Shown one piece after another: positions 1 through 7,216 of a stretch of DNA of 64,000 bases. A program made the position numbers and the translations under genes. Location of the stretch: positions 1 to 64,000 of the forward strand of contig NZ_SKOG01000145.1 of the NCBI RefSeq assembly GCF_007120195.1. The letters run 5' to 3'. The DNA comes from Aquisalimonas sp. (GTDB taxonomy: Bacteria > Pseudomonadota > Gammaproteobacteria > Nitrococcales > Aquisalimonadaceae). Position 1 is the stretch's first letter. The number at the start of each line of letters is the position of its first letter. The notes under the pieces were generated by a model. The model had not been told where the DNA came from and searched no databases. It worked only from the letters and a program-made list of their open reading frames with translations.

Positions 1-2
1 CC

Positions 3-269
3 TGGCCATTGCACCCGCGCTGGCACGTGCTCGGGGGATGGCGCTTTTCCATGCTCGAGGATCGAACACTGGAGAGCTTTGGCGGTCTACAATATCGCGA
101 TTGTTGCTGGAGTGTTAGGGTGCTGGGGCGGTATTTTCGGGAGGAGCCGAACGTCGACGCAGAGCGCTCCATCATGGTGCAGTTCGAACTGCGCGGCCTG
201 GGTTCGCTGGGAGACGACATCCAGGGCTTTCTTGAGGACTCCATCTTCGGATATGGCAGGGGGAGGTAA
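3..269 (+). CDS. lptD: LPS-assembly protein LptD, C-terminal fragment (5' partial)
   Basis: The reading frame is open at the left edge, so this is the tail of a larger outer-membrane gene. The peptide has the LptD C-terminal signature: a GGLQYRDCCW segment with the paired cysteines used in the LptD disulfides, then FELRGLGSLG and a terminal LEDSIFGYG. LptD forms the outer-membrane beta-barrel that inserts lipopolysaccharide with LptE. It lies directly upstream of surA, the usual gammaproteobacterial order, and SurA is the chaperone that helps LptD fold. The stop is six bases before the surA start, so the two are probably co-transcribed. Only about 88 residues are visible. Confidence 0.88.
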   Translation, partial: WPLHPRWHVLGGWRFSMLEDRTLESFGGLQYRDCCWSVRVLGRYFREEPNVDAERSIMVQFELRGLGSLGDDIQGFLEDSIFGYGRGR

Positions 270-274
270 CGGCG

Positions 275-1591
275 TTGAATGACAGGCAAGGCGCGCTTCG
301 GCCAACGGGGCTGGGGCTGATTGTCATGCTGCTCACGGCGGTGCTCCTGACCGGCGCGCCACCTGCGGCCGCACAGACGCTCGAGCGCATCGTCGCCGTG
401 GTGAACGAGGACGTGATTCTGGAATCGGAGCTGCGGGCTGAAGTGGCGAACGTAGAACAGCGCATGCGGGCACAAAACCGCCAACCGCCACCCCAGGACG
501 CGCTGGTGAATCAGGTTATGGAACAGCTGATCATGGAGCGGCTGCAGCTCGCTCACGCAAACCGCATGGGCATTTCGGTGGACGACAACACGTTGAATGC
601 GGCCATGCAGCGGATTGCCCAGCAGAACAACATGACGCTGCTTCAATTCCGCCAGGCTGTGGCCCAGGAGGGCATCGACTTCTCCCGTTTTCGCGAAGAT
701 TTGCGGACCGACATCAAACTGCAGCGCCTGCATCAGCAGCAGGTGCAGCGCCAGATCGACGTCACGTCGCGGGACATCGAGGAGTTCCTGGAAAGCCGTG
801 TGGGACGCGAAGACGATACCGAATTCCGCGTCGCCCACATTCTGATCAGCCTGCCCGAGGCTGCCGCGCCGGAGGAGGCCGAGGCGGCGCAAGAGCGCGC
901 GGAGGCGATTGTAAGCCGCTTGCGCGACGGCGAGGACGACTTCGCCAGGGTGGCCGCCGAAGTCTCCGATGCCCAGGATGCACTGGAAGGAGGCGACTTG
1001 GGTTGGCGCCAGGCCGGCGAGCTCCCCAGCATGTTTCAGGACGAGGTCATGAGCCTTAGGAGCGGCGAGATCGCGGGCCCGATCCGCAGTTCCAGCGGTG
1101 TCCATATCGTGAAGCTGGTGGATACCCGTGCGGCCGACCAGGAGATCGTTGAGCAGACCCGCGCCCGGCATATCCTCATACAGCCCAGCGAAGTCGTCAG
1201 CCGGCAAGACGCGCGCACGCGTCTTGAGAATCTGCGCGAGCGTATCGACCAGGGTGAGTCCTTCGGTGATCTGGCGCGCGCCCACTCCGATGATCGCGGC
1301 ACGGCCTCTCAGGGTGGGGAGCTGGACTGGATCAACCCCGGGCAGCTGGTCCCCGAGTTCGAGGAGGTCATGGACAGTCTGGAGCCCGGCGAGATCAGCG
1401 AACCCTTCGAAACGCAATTCGGCTGGCACGTCGTGCAGGTCGAAGAGCGCCGCGAGCACGACGGTACTGCAGAGCGGCGACGAGCCCGGGCCGCCCAGCA
1501 GATCCGGGAACGCAAGAGCGAAGAAACCCTGGAGAGCTGGCTGCGGCAGCTGCGCGACGACGCCTATGTGGAAGTTCGTCTTGGTAACTGA
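275..1591 (+). CDS. surA: Periplasmic peptidyl-prolyl isomerase/chaperone SurA
   Basis: 438 aa, close to the family length. A signal peptide spans about residues 1-33 (hydrophobic GLIVMLLTAVLLTG, cleavage near PAAA/Q). The N-terminal chaperone domain begins TLERIVAVVNEDVILESEL. Two parvulin (PpiC) domains follow at about 182-282 (FRVAHILIS) and 296-395 (RARHILIQ). SurA escorts unfolded outer-membrane proteins, including LptD encoded just upstream, through the periplasm. The TTG start at 275 is chosen because a GGGAGG ribosome site lies 8 bases upstream; an internal ATG at residue 18 would cut the signal peptide. The next gene, pdxA, follows after six bases. Confidence 0.95.
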   Translation: MNDRQGALRPTGLGLIVMLLTAVLLTGAPPAAAQTLERIVAVVNEDVILESELRAEVANVEQRMRAQNRQPPPQDALVNQVMEQLIMERLQLAHANRMGISVDDNTLNAAMQRIAQQNNMTLLQFRQAVAQEGIDFSRFREDLRTDIKLQRLHQQQVQRQIDVTSRDIEEFLESRVGREDDTEFRVAHILISLPEAAAPEEAEAAQERAEAIVSRLRDGEDDFARVAAEVSDAQDALEGGDLGWRQAGELPSMFQDEVMSLRSGEIAGPIRSSSGVHIVKLVDTRAADQEIVEQTRARHILIQPSEVVSRQDARTRLENLRERIDQGESFGDLARAHSDDRGTASQGGELDWINPGQLVPEFEEVMDSLEPGEISEPFETQFGWHVVQVEERREHDGTAERRRARAAQQIRERKSEETLESWLRQLRDDAYVEVRLGN

Positions 1592-1597
1592 CCTCTG

Positions 1598-2611
1598 ATG
1601 ACCCGACAAGCCGTGATCGCATTGACTGTGGGCGAGCCTGCCGGCATCGGTCCGGATCTGGTGGTGATGTTAGCCGCCCGGGGTGGGTTATCCGACGTGG
1701 TCGCCGTCGGCGATCCGGACGTGCTGGCCTGCCGGGCTCGACAGCTCGGCATCGGTCACGTGCGGATTCGCACCCTGGCGACACCTGGGGAGGTCGGCGC
1801 GCCGGGAGCGCTCAATGTCCTGCCGGTCCCAGTTGCGAACCCGGTGTGTCCGGGGACCCTCGATTCGGCGAACGGACCGGCGGTGGTGGACATGCTCCGC
1901 CTGGCCGCAGAGGGGGTCTGGCAAGGCCAGTACGACGCGCTCGTCACTGCGCCAGTCCAGAAAAGCGTCCTCAACGACGCCGGAATCGCCTTCTCAGGCC
2001 ATACCGAATTCCTTGCTGCCCTCACGGGCGCACCCATGCCGGTGATGATGCTGGCGACGCCGGCGCTGCGCGTCGCCCTGGTTACAACGCATCTCCCATT
2101 ACGCGACGTGGCCGATGCCATCACCGTGGACCGTCTGACCCAGGTCACCACAATCCTGGCGCGTGATCTGCGCCGGACCTTCGGTCTCGCGCAGCCACGC
2201 ATTCTGGTCTGCGGTCTCAACCCCCATGCGGGGGAGCACGGGCACTTGGGACGTGAGGAAATCGAGATCATCACCCCCGTGCTGGACGCCCTGCGCAACC
2301 AGGGACTGGACCTGAGGGGCCCGCTGCCGGCGGACACACTGTTCACCCCAGACAACCTCGCGCGGGCCGACGCCGTGCTCGCCATGTATCACGACCAGGG
2401 GCTGCCCGTGCTCAAGCACGCGGGTTTCGGCGAGGCGGTCAACGTCACGCTGGGACTCCCCATCATCCGCACCTCCGTCGACCACGGCACAGCGCTGCCG
2501 CTCGCCGGAACCGGCACCGCGCGCACAGGAAGCCTGCAAGCAGCCGTGCGTATGGCCCGTGAGCTGGTCGAGCGGGCCCGGCACGACAAGGCCATCGAGG
2601 CATCGTCATGA
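1598..2611 (+). CDS. pdxA: 4-hydroxythreonine-4-phosphate dehydrogenase
   Basis: 337 aa. Catalyses NAD-dependent oxidation of 4-phosphohydroxy-L-threonine in the DXP-dependent pyridoxal-phosphate pathway. Family motifs are visible: TVGEPAGIGPDLV at the N-terminus, a metal-binding HTEF, GLNPHAGEHGHLG, and the C-terminal HDQGLPVLK. The gene sits in the conserved surA-pdxA-rsmA order and overlaps rsmA by an ATGA junction, so translation is probably coupled. The epd gene near 42 kb encodes an earlier enzyme of the same pathway. Confidence 0.95.
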   Translation: MTRQAVIALTVGEPAGIGPDLVVMLAARGGLSDVVAVGDPDVLACRARQLGIGHVRIRTLATPGEVGAPGALNVLPVPVANPVCPGTLDSANGPAVVDMLRLAAEGVWQGQYDALVTAPVQKSVLNDAGIAFSGHTEFLAALTGAPMPVMMLATPALRVALVTTHLPLRDVADAITVDRLTQVTTILARDLRRTFGLAQPRILVCGLNPHAGEHGHLGREEIEIITPVLDALRNQGLDLRGPLPADTLFTPDNLARADAVLAMYHDQGLPVLKHAGFGEAVNVTLGLPIIRTSVDHGTALPLAGTGTARTGSLQAAVRMARELVERARHDKAIEASS

Positions 2612-3438
2612 CCAGCACACACCGGCCCCGCAAGCGGTTCGGGCAGAATTTTCTGCACGACCGCGGCACTATCGGGCGCGTTATCGGCGCGATTGCGCCG
2701 ATGCCAGACGACCCGCTCGTGGAGATTGGACCAGGCCGCGGCGCGCTCACGGTCCCGCTCTTGCAGGCCTGCGGACGCGTGGAAGCGATCGAAATGGATC
2801 GGGACCTGCTCGACGGCTTGCGGGAGGTGTGTGCGCCGCACGGCGACATTGTGCTCCACCAGGGGGACGCCCTCACGTTCGACGTGGCCCAATGCCACCA
2901 GGGCGCCGGGTTGAGGCTCGTTGGCAACCTGCCTTACAACATCTCCACGCCGCTGATCTTTCGCCTGCTGGAGCAGGCCGAGCTCATCCGTGACATGCAC
3001 TTTATGCTACAACGTGAGGTCGTCGACCGCATGATCGCGCCACCCGGGAGCCGGACATACGGCCGCCTGTCGGTCATGACGCAGTACCACTGCCAGGTCA
3101 AGCGGCTGTTCACGGTCGCCCCGGGTGCGTTTCACCCCGTACCGGCTGTGGAGTCCGCTATCGTGCGGCTCACACCCCATGCCCCCGGCCTCACCAGCCC
3201 CGAGGAAGCGGTGCAGTTGGCTCGCGTGGTTACGGAGGCCTTTGGCCAGCGCCGCAAGACCCTGCGCAAGACCCTCCGTGAGCTTGTGCCGCCCTCGGCA
3301 TTTCCGGCTTGCGGCATCGACCCCGGTGCACGGCCGGAGCAACTCAGCCTTGCGGCATTCCGCTGCCTCGCGGCGGCACTCCGCGATGCGGACAGCCCAG
3401 AGCATTACACTGGTGCATGGAACCGTGACGGGAGATAA
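2608..3438 (+). CDS. rsmA: 16S rRNA (A1518/A1519-N6) dimethyltransferase
   Basis: 276 aa, KsgA/RsmA family. It dimethylates two adjacent adenines in 16S rRNA helix 45 during late 30S assembly. The KRFGQNFLHD signature is near the N-terminus, the AdoMet-binding loop is VEIGPGRGALT, and the catalytic NLPYNIST motif is near residue 106. The ATG overlaps the pdxA stop (ATGA). In E. coli the next genes are apaG and apaH; here usp and tal intervene. Confidence 0.96.
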   Translation: MTSTHRPRKRFGQNFLHDRGTIGRVIGAIAPMPDDPLVEIGPGRGALTVPLLQACGRVEAIEMDRDLLDGLREVCAPHGDIVLHQGDALTFDVAQCHQGAGLRLVGNLPYNISTPLIFRLLEQAELIRDMHFMLQREVVDRMIAPPGSRTYGRLSVMTQYHCQVKRLFTVAPGAFHPVPAVESAIVRLTPHAPGLTSPEEAVQLARVVTEAFGQRRKTLRKTLRELVPPSAFPACGIDPGARPEQLSLAAFRCLAAALRDADSPEHYTGAWNRDGR

Positions 3439-3440
3439 CG

Positions 3441-3881
3441 GTGACGCCGTACAACACCATTCTCCTGGCTGTTGATTTTTCGGCGGACGCAAGTCTCATC
3501 GCCGCACGCGCGCGCGCGCTCGCCCACGCCAGCGAGGCGACGCTGCACCTGGTGCACGTCGTCGAAACCGTTCCCATCGATGTCGCGGGAGAATTCCTCG
3601 GGTCGCCGCAGAGCGACCTCCACGAGGAAATGATGGCAACGGCACGGGAGCGCCTGCGCACGTACACGCACAGCGAGCAACTCGGCCATGCGCAGCAGCA
3701 CGTGGCCGCCGGTTACACCAAACAGGCGATTCTCGAGCACGCGGAGGCGATCGGCGCCGATCTCATCGTTGTCGGCAGCCACGGCCGCCATGGCCTGGCA
3801 CTATTGCTCGGGTCCACCGCCAACGCCGTGCTGCATGGCGCCCCGTGCGATGTTCTCGCGGTGCGGCTCAACAACCCGTGA
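3441..3881 (+). CDS. Universal stress protein, UspA family
   Basis: 146 aa single Usp domain. The N-terminus YNTILLAVDFSADA and the C-terminal loop VGSHGRHGLALLLGST, followed by NAVLHGAPCDVLAVR, are typical. The loop has the GxxG and GS ends of the nucleotide-binding motif with one fewer spacer residue than the classic G-2X-G-9X-G form, so ATP binding is not certain. The GTG start at 3441 has GGGAG six bases upstream and lies three bases after the rsmA stop, so it is probably the last gene of the surA operon. Its substrate or partner cannot be deduced. Confidence 0.88.
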   Translation: MTPYNTILLAVDFSADASLIAARARALAHASEATLHLVHVVETVPIDVAGEFLGSPQSDLHEEMMATARERLRTYTHSEQLGHAQQHVAAGYTKQAILEHAEAIGADLIVVGSHGRHGLALLLGSTANAVLHGAPCDVLAVRLNNP

Positions 3882-3941
3882 TCCGCACCCCGACGCTTCC
3901 ACCCGAACGAACAGCGGATCGGCCCGCGGGAGACGACCCGA

Positions 3942-3975
3942 GGGCGCCTGCTGTTACCGAAACAGGCACCCCCAG
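3942..3975 (+). terminator. Candidate stem-loop after the surA-usp operon
   Basis: GGGCGCCTG pairs with CAGGCACCC across a 12-base loop with one mismatch. It lies 60 bases after the usp stop. The following sequence is only moderately T-rich (ATTGATTGTTT further on), so this is a weak intrinsic terminator at best. A second short GCCG/CGGC stem followed by TTTTT occurs at about 4032-4047 and could act instead. Confidence 0.3.
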
Positions 3976-4042
3976 GGTGGCTCATTGATTGTTTGACGCA
4001 TTCGGATTTCGAGTTTTGCGACTTGGCGCCGAGTCCCGGCTC

Positions 4043-4071
4043 TTTTTGGAGGGCGCGCAAACCGTTAGACT
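4043..4071 (+). promoter_or_regulatory. Weak candidate sigma70 promoter for tal
   Basis: TAGACT at 4066-4071 resembles a -10 box. The only upstream -35 candidate is the T-rich TTTTTGGA stretch at 4043-4050, a poor match. The usp-tal gap of 267 bases contains no convincing gene, so tal probably has its own promoter here, but the assignment is tentative. Confidence 0.22.
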
Positions 4072-4148
4072 AGCGGATGCGGGAATGGCCGGACTTCAAT
4101 TCCGGGAACCCAATCGCGACACTGATCCATTGAGGCAACAGCGTCCCC

Positions 4149-5252
4149 ATGAGCACGAATTCGCTGAAACAGATTGGCCAGCTCGGGCAGAGCGTGTGGT
4201 ACGACAACATCCACCGTGACATGCTCGACGCAGGCGAACTCGCACGGATGGTCATGGAAGACGATCTGCGGGGCGTGACGTCCAATCCGACTATCTTCGA
4301 CAAGGCCATCTCCCGCGGTGACACCTACGATGCGGCCATAGCCCGGGCGCTCCAGGAGGAGCCATCGCTGTCGGCGGGGGAGCTCTTCAATCATTTGGCC
4401 GTGGCTGACATCCGCGACGCTGCGGATGTCCTACGCCCGGTATACGACCGCACGCAAGGCGTCGACGGCATGGTGAGCATCGAGGTCTCGCCAGCGCTCG
4501 CCCGTGACACCGACGCAACCATTGCGGAGGCGCGGCGGCTGTGGGCCTGGATCGATCGCCCGAATGTCATGGTCAAGGTACCCGCCACCAAACAAGGCGT
4601 GCCGGCGATCGAGACGCTGATTGCCCTCGGCATCAACGTCAACGTAACACTGCTGTTCTCAGTGCAACGCTACCTCGAGGTGGTGGATGCCTACCTGGCG
4701 GGGCTGCAGCAGCGCGCACGGCGCGGCGAGCGTGTGTCCCACGTGCGCTCGGTGGCGAGCTTCTTCGTCAGCCGCGTGGATAGCGCCATCGACCCGCAAC
4801 TCGACGACAGCCTGGCCGAGCTGCGCGGCACCGCCGCCATTGCCAACGCACAGCGCGCCTACGCGCATTTTGAAGACATCTTCGATGGCAGGCGTTTCGC
4901 CGACCTGCGCGACCTGGGTGCGCGAGAACAACGCCTGCTATGGGCCAGCACCGGAACCAAAAACCCCGACTACAGCGATGTCCTCTACGTGGAGGCGTTG
5001 ATCGGCGACCGCACGGTCAACACCCTGCCGCCGGCGACCTACGAGGCGTACAAGGACCACGGTGAGCCGCGGGCACGCATTCACGAAGGGATCGATCAGG
5101 CACCCCATATCCTCAAGCGCCTGGAGTCGGCTGGCATCGATATGGCTGCCGTGACGGCGCAGCTGGAGCGCGACGGCGTGCAGTCCTTCCTGGACTCATA
5201 CAACAACCTGCTCCGGAGCCTGGAGGAAAAGGCCAGATCCCTGGCGGCCTGA
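4149..5252 (+). CDS. tal: Transaldolase
   Basis: 367 aa, the longer bacterial transaldolase subtype. It transfers a dihydroxyacetone unit between sugar phosphates in the non-oxidative pentose phosphate pathway. The Schiff-base lysine is in VMVKVPATKQGVPAIE at about residue 143. The substrate loop GINVNVTLLFSVQRYLEV and the phosphate-binding SVASFFVSRVD are also recognisable. The ATG at 4149 matches the family start, though no strong ribosome site is visible (GAGG lies 13 bases upstream). It sits between rsmA-usp and apaG, where most relatives have no gene. Its partner transketolase is encoded at 42.7-44.7 kb. Confidence 0.93.
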   Translation: MSTNSLKQIGQLGQSVWYDNIHRDMLDAGELARMVMEDDLRGVTSNPTIFDKAISRGDTYDAAIARALQEEPSLSAGELFNHLAVADIRDAADVLRPVYDRTQGVDGMVSIEVSPALARDTDATIAEARRLWAWIDRPNVMVKVPATKQGVPAIETLIALGINVNVTLLFSVQRYLEVVDAYLAGLQQRARRGERVSHVRSVASFFVSRVDSAIDPQLDDSLAELRGTAAIANAQRAYAHFEDIFDGRRFADLRDLGAREQRLLWASTGTKNPDYSDVLYVEALIGDRTVNTLPPATYEAYKDHGEPRARIHEGIDQAPHILKRLESAGIDMAAVTAQLERDGVQSFLDSYNNLLRSLEEKARSLAA

Positions 5253-5261
5253 ACCCGGCGG

Positions 5262-5666
5262 ATGAGCTCAATGATGGCGGAAATGACACAACACCAACGC
5301 TATAACATTGAAGTGGATGTGGAACCGGCTTACATGGATGACGAATCCGAGCCGGACGAGGAACGCTTCGTCTTCAGCTACACCGTCACCATTCGCAACA
5401 TGGGCGATGTCTCCGCGCGCCTGATCAGCCGGCACTGGATCATTACGGATGCCAATGGTGACGAGCGGGAAGTCCACGGCGAGGGCGTGGTGGGCGAGCA
5501 ACCGCATCTGGAGCCGGGCAAGGGCTTTCGTTACACCAGTGGCGCCATGCTGGAGACACCGATCGGCAGTATGCACGGGACTTACGAACTGCTCGCGGAC
5601 GACGGCGTGACGTTCACGGCGGAAATCCCGCCGTTTACGCTTGCCGGCCCGCGCACGCTGCACTAG
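5262..5666 (+). CDS. apaG: ApaG domain protein
   Basis: 134 aa, one ApaG (FN3-like) domain. The YTVTIRNMG strand, HWIITDANG, EVHGEGVVGEQPHLEPG and FRYTSGAMLETPIGSMHGTY match the family closely. ApaG is linked to Co2+/Mg2+ homeostasis in Salmonella, but its biochemical role remains unclear. Four in-frame ATGs occur in the first eight codons; the first (5262) follows a CGGCGG stretch and is used here, with 5283 the main alternative. It lies nine bases after tal and just upstream of apaH, so an operon is likely. Confidence 0.9.
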   Translation: MSSMMAEMTQHQRYNIEVDVEPAYMDDESEPDEERFVFSYTVTIRNMGDVSARLISRHWIITDANGDEREVHGEGVVGEQPHLEPGKGFRYTSGAMLETPIGSMHGTYELLADDGVTFTAEIPPFTLAGPRTLH

Positions 5667-5680
5667 GGCCTGTTTGCGAC

Positions 5681-6523
5681 GTGGCCGTATACTGCATTGG
5701 AGACATCCAGGGCTGCAACTCCGAGCTACAGCGACTGCTCGCCCAGTTGCGCTTCAACCCGCTGGAAGACGTCATCTGGTTCGTGGGTGACATCGTCAAC
5801 CGCGGCCCGGAGTCACTCGACGCGCTGCGCTACGTCAAGTCCCTGGGCGATAGCGCCATCACCATCCTTGGCAACCACGATATCCACCTGCTTGCCGCGT
5901 GGCGCGGCCATGCCCAGCTCAAGCCGGCCGACACGCTGCAGGAGATTCTGGACGCCCCGGACGCAGATGAACTGCTGCACTGGCTTCGGTACCGGCCACT
6001 GCTGCACGAGGACCGCGAGCTCGGCTATGCCATGCTGCATGCCGGTCTGTACCCGCGCTGGACGCTGTCCGAGGCGAGGCCTCTTGCCCGGGAAGCGGAA
6101 ACCATCCTGCGGGCCCCGGAAGCGGAGTTCGACGCCTTCATGGCCAATCTCTACGGGGATCACCCCAATCGCTGGTCTCCGGAGCTCACCGGCTGGGACC
6201 GGCTGCGCTTTATCGTCAATGCCTTGACGCGCATGCGCTACTGCGATGCCGAAGGCCGCTTGCTCATGGATTACAGGGGCTCACCGGAAACCCGCCCACA
6301 CGGGCACGTGCCCTGGTTCCAGGTTCCCGGGCGCAAACCTGTGGGTGAGCCGCTGATCGTCGTCTGCGGCCACTGGTCCACACTGGGGTTCGCCGAAGGC
6401 GAGGGTTTCGTGGCCATTGACACGGGTTGCCTGTGGGGCGGCTGCCTAACCGCGCTGCGGCTCGATGGCAGCCGCGAACGAACCGCCTTCAAGTGCCCCG
6501 GCGCTTTGAAGCCCGGCGGTTGA
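5681..6523 (+). CDS. apaH: Symmetrical bis(5'-nucleosyl)-tetraphosphatase
   Basis: 280 aa, calcineurin-like metallophosphatase that hydrolyses Ap4A to two ADP and can also act on Np4-capped RNA. Metal-binding motifs occur in order: GDIQGC (about 7-12), GDIVNRGPESLD and GNHDIHLLA, with further histidines in MLHAGLYP and CGHWSTLG. The GTG start at 5681 gives the expected N-terminus MAVYCIGDIQG. It follows apaG by 14 bases, the conserved pairing, and converges on ampD. Confidence 0.95.
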   Translation: MAVYCIGDIQGCNSELQRLLAQLRFNPLEDVIWFVGDIVNRGPESLDALRYVKSLGDSAITILGNHDIHLLAAWRGHAQLKPADTLQEILDAPDADELLHWLRYRPLLHEDRELGYAMLHAGLYPRWTLSEARPLAREAETILRAPEAEFDAFMANLYGDHPNRWSPELTGWDRLRFIVNALTRMRYCDAEGRLLMDYRGSPETRPHGHVPWFQVPGRKPVGEPLIVVCGHWSTLGFAEGEGFVAIDTGCLWGGCLTALRLDGSRERTAFKCPGALKPGG

Positions 6524-6541
6524 CCGGGACCTCGGCAGCGA

Positions 6542-7123
6542 TCATCTCACCACGGCCGGACCTGCAGGGAGGCCTTGTCGCAGCCGCTCCCAGTCGAATG
6601 CCGGGCCGGGATCGGTCTTGCGCCCCGGCGCGATGTCACTGTGCGCCACGATGCGTTCCTGGGTGATGGCGGGAAACGCGGCCATGAGCCCCCGGCATAG
6701 CGGGCCGAGGACGTCGAACTGGGCATCGCTGTAGGGCGTCTCATCGGTTCCCTCCAGCTCAATGCCTAGGGAGTAGTCGTTGCAGGCGGGACGAGCGTGC
6801 CAGCTGGAGTGCCCGGCGTGCCAGGCACGCCGGTGAACAGGCACGTACTGGATCAGGGCGCCGTCGCGGCGCAGAAACAGATGGGCACTGACACGCATGC
6901 TGGCAATCCCCGCATAGAAAGGGTGGGCCGCGGGATCCAGACAGTTCGTGAACAGCGCGTGCACACCGCCGCCCCCGAACTCGCCCGGAGGCAGACTAAT
7001 GCCGTGGAGGACAAGCAGATCGGGGACCACCCCCGCCGGCCGAGCGTCCTGATTCGGTGAGTGGGCCTGCAGTGCCCCGACCACCAGGCCTGTTTCGCGG
7101 TTTACCACCAGTCGATTCGGCAT
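6542..7123 (-). CDS. ampD: 1,6-anhydro-N-acetylmuramyl-L-alanine amidase
   Basis: 193 aa from the preferred start. AmpD is a cytoplasmic zinc amidase that strips peptide from anhydro-muropeptides during cell-wall recycling. Zinc ligands fit H40 (LLVLHGISLP), H of VAHSDIAPGRK (about 160) and D of TDPGPAFDW (about 170). The ORF track starts 16 codons further upstream, but the ATG at 7123 has GGGGGAG seven bases before it and begins MPNRLVVNRETG as in relatives. It is divergent from the thioredoxin-fold gene, with 93 bases between the starts. Confidence 0.94.
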   Translation of the reverse strand: MPNRLVVNRETGLVVGALQAHSPNQDARPAGVVPDLLVLHGISLPPGEFGGGGVHALFTNCLDPAAHPFYAGIASMRVSAHLFLRRDGALIQYVPVHRRAWHAGHSSWHARPACNDYSLGIELEGTDETPYSDAQFDVLGPLCRGLMAAFPAITQERIVAHSDIAPGRKTDPGPAFDWERLRQGLPAGPAVVR

Positions 7124-7216
7124 GCAGCCACTCCCCCGCTCCGCCGCCCTGTGAAATGTTACCATCCCCATCGAGACCGGCCGCTATGGGAGCGTTGCAC
7201 CGCCGGCGGAGGATTC

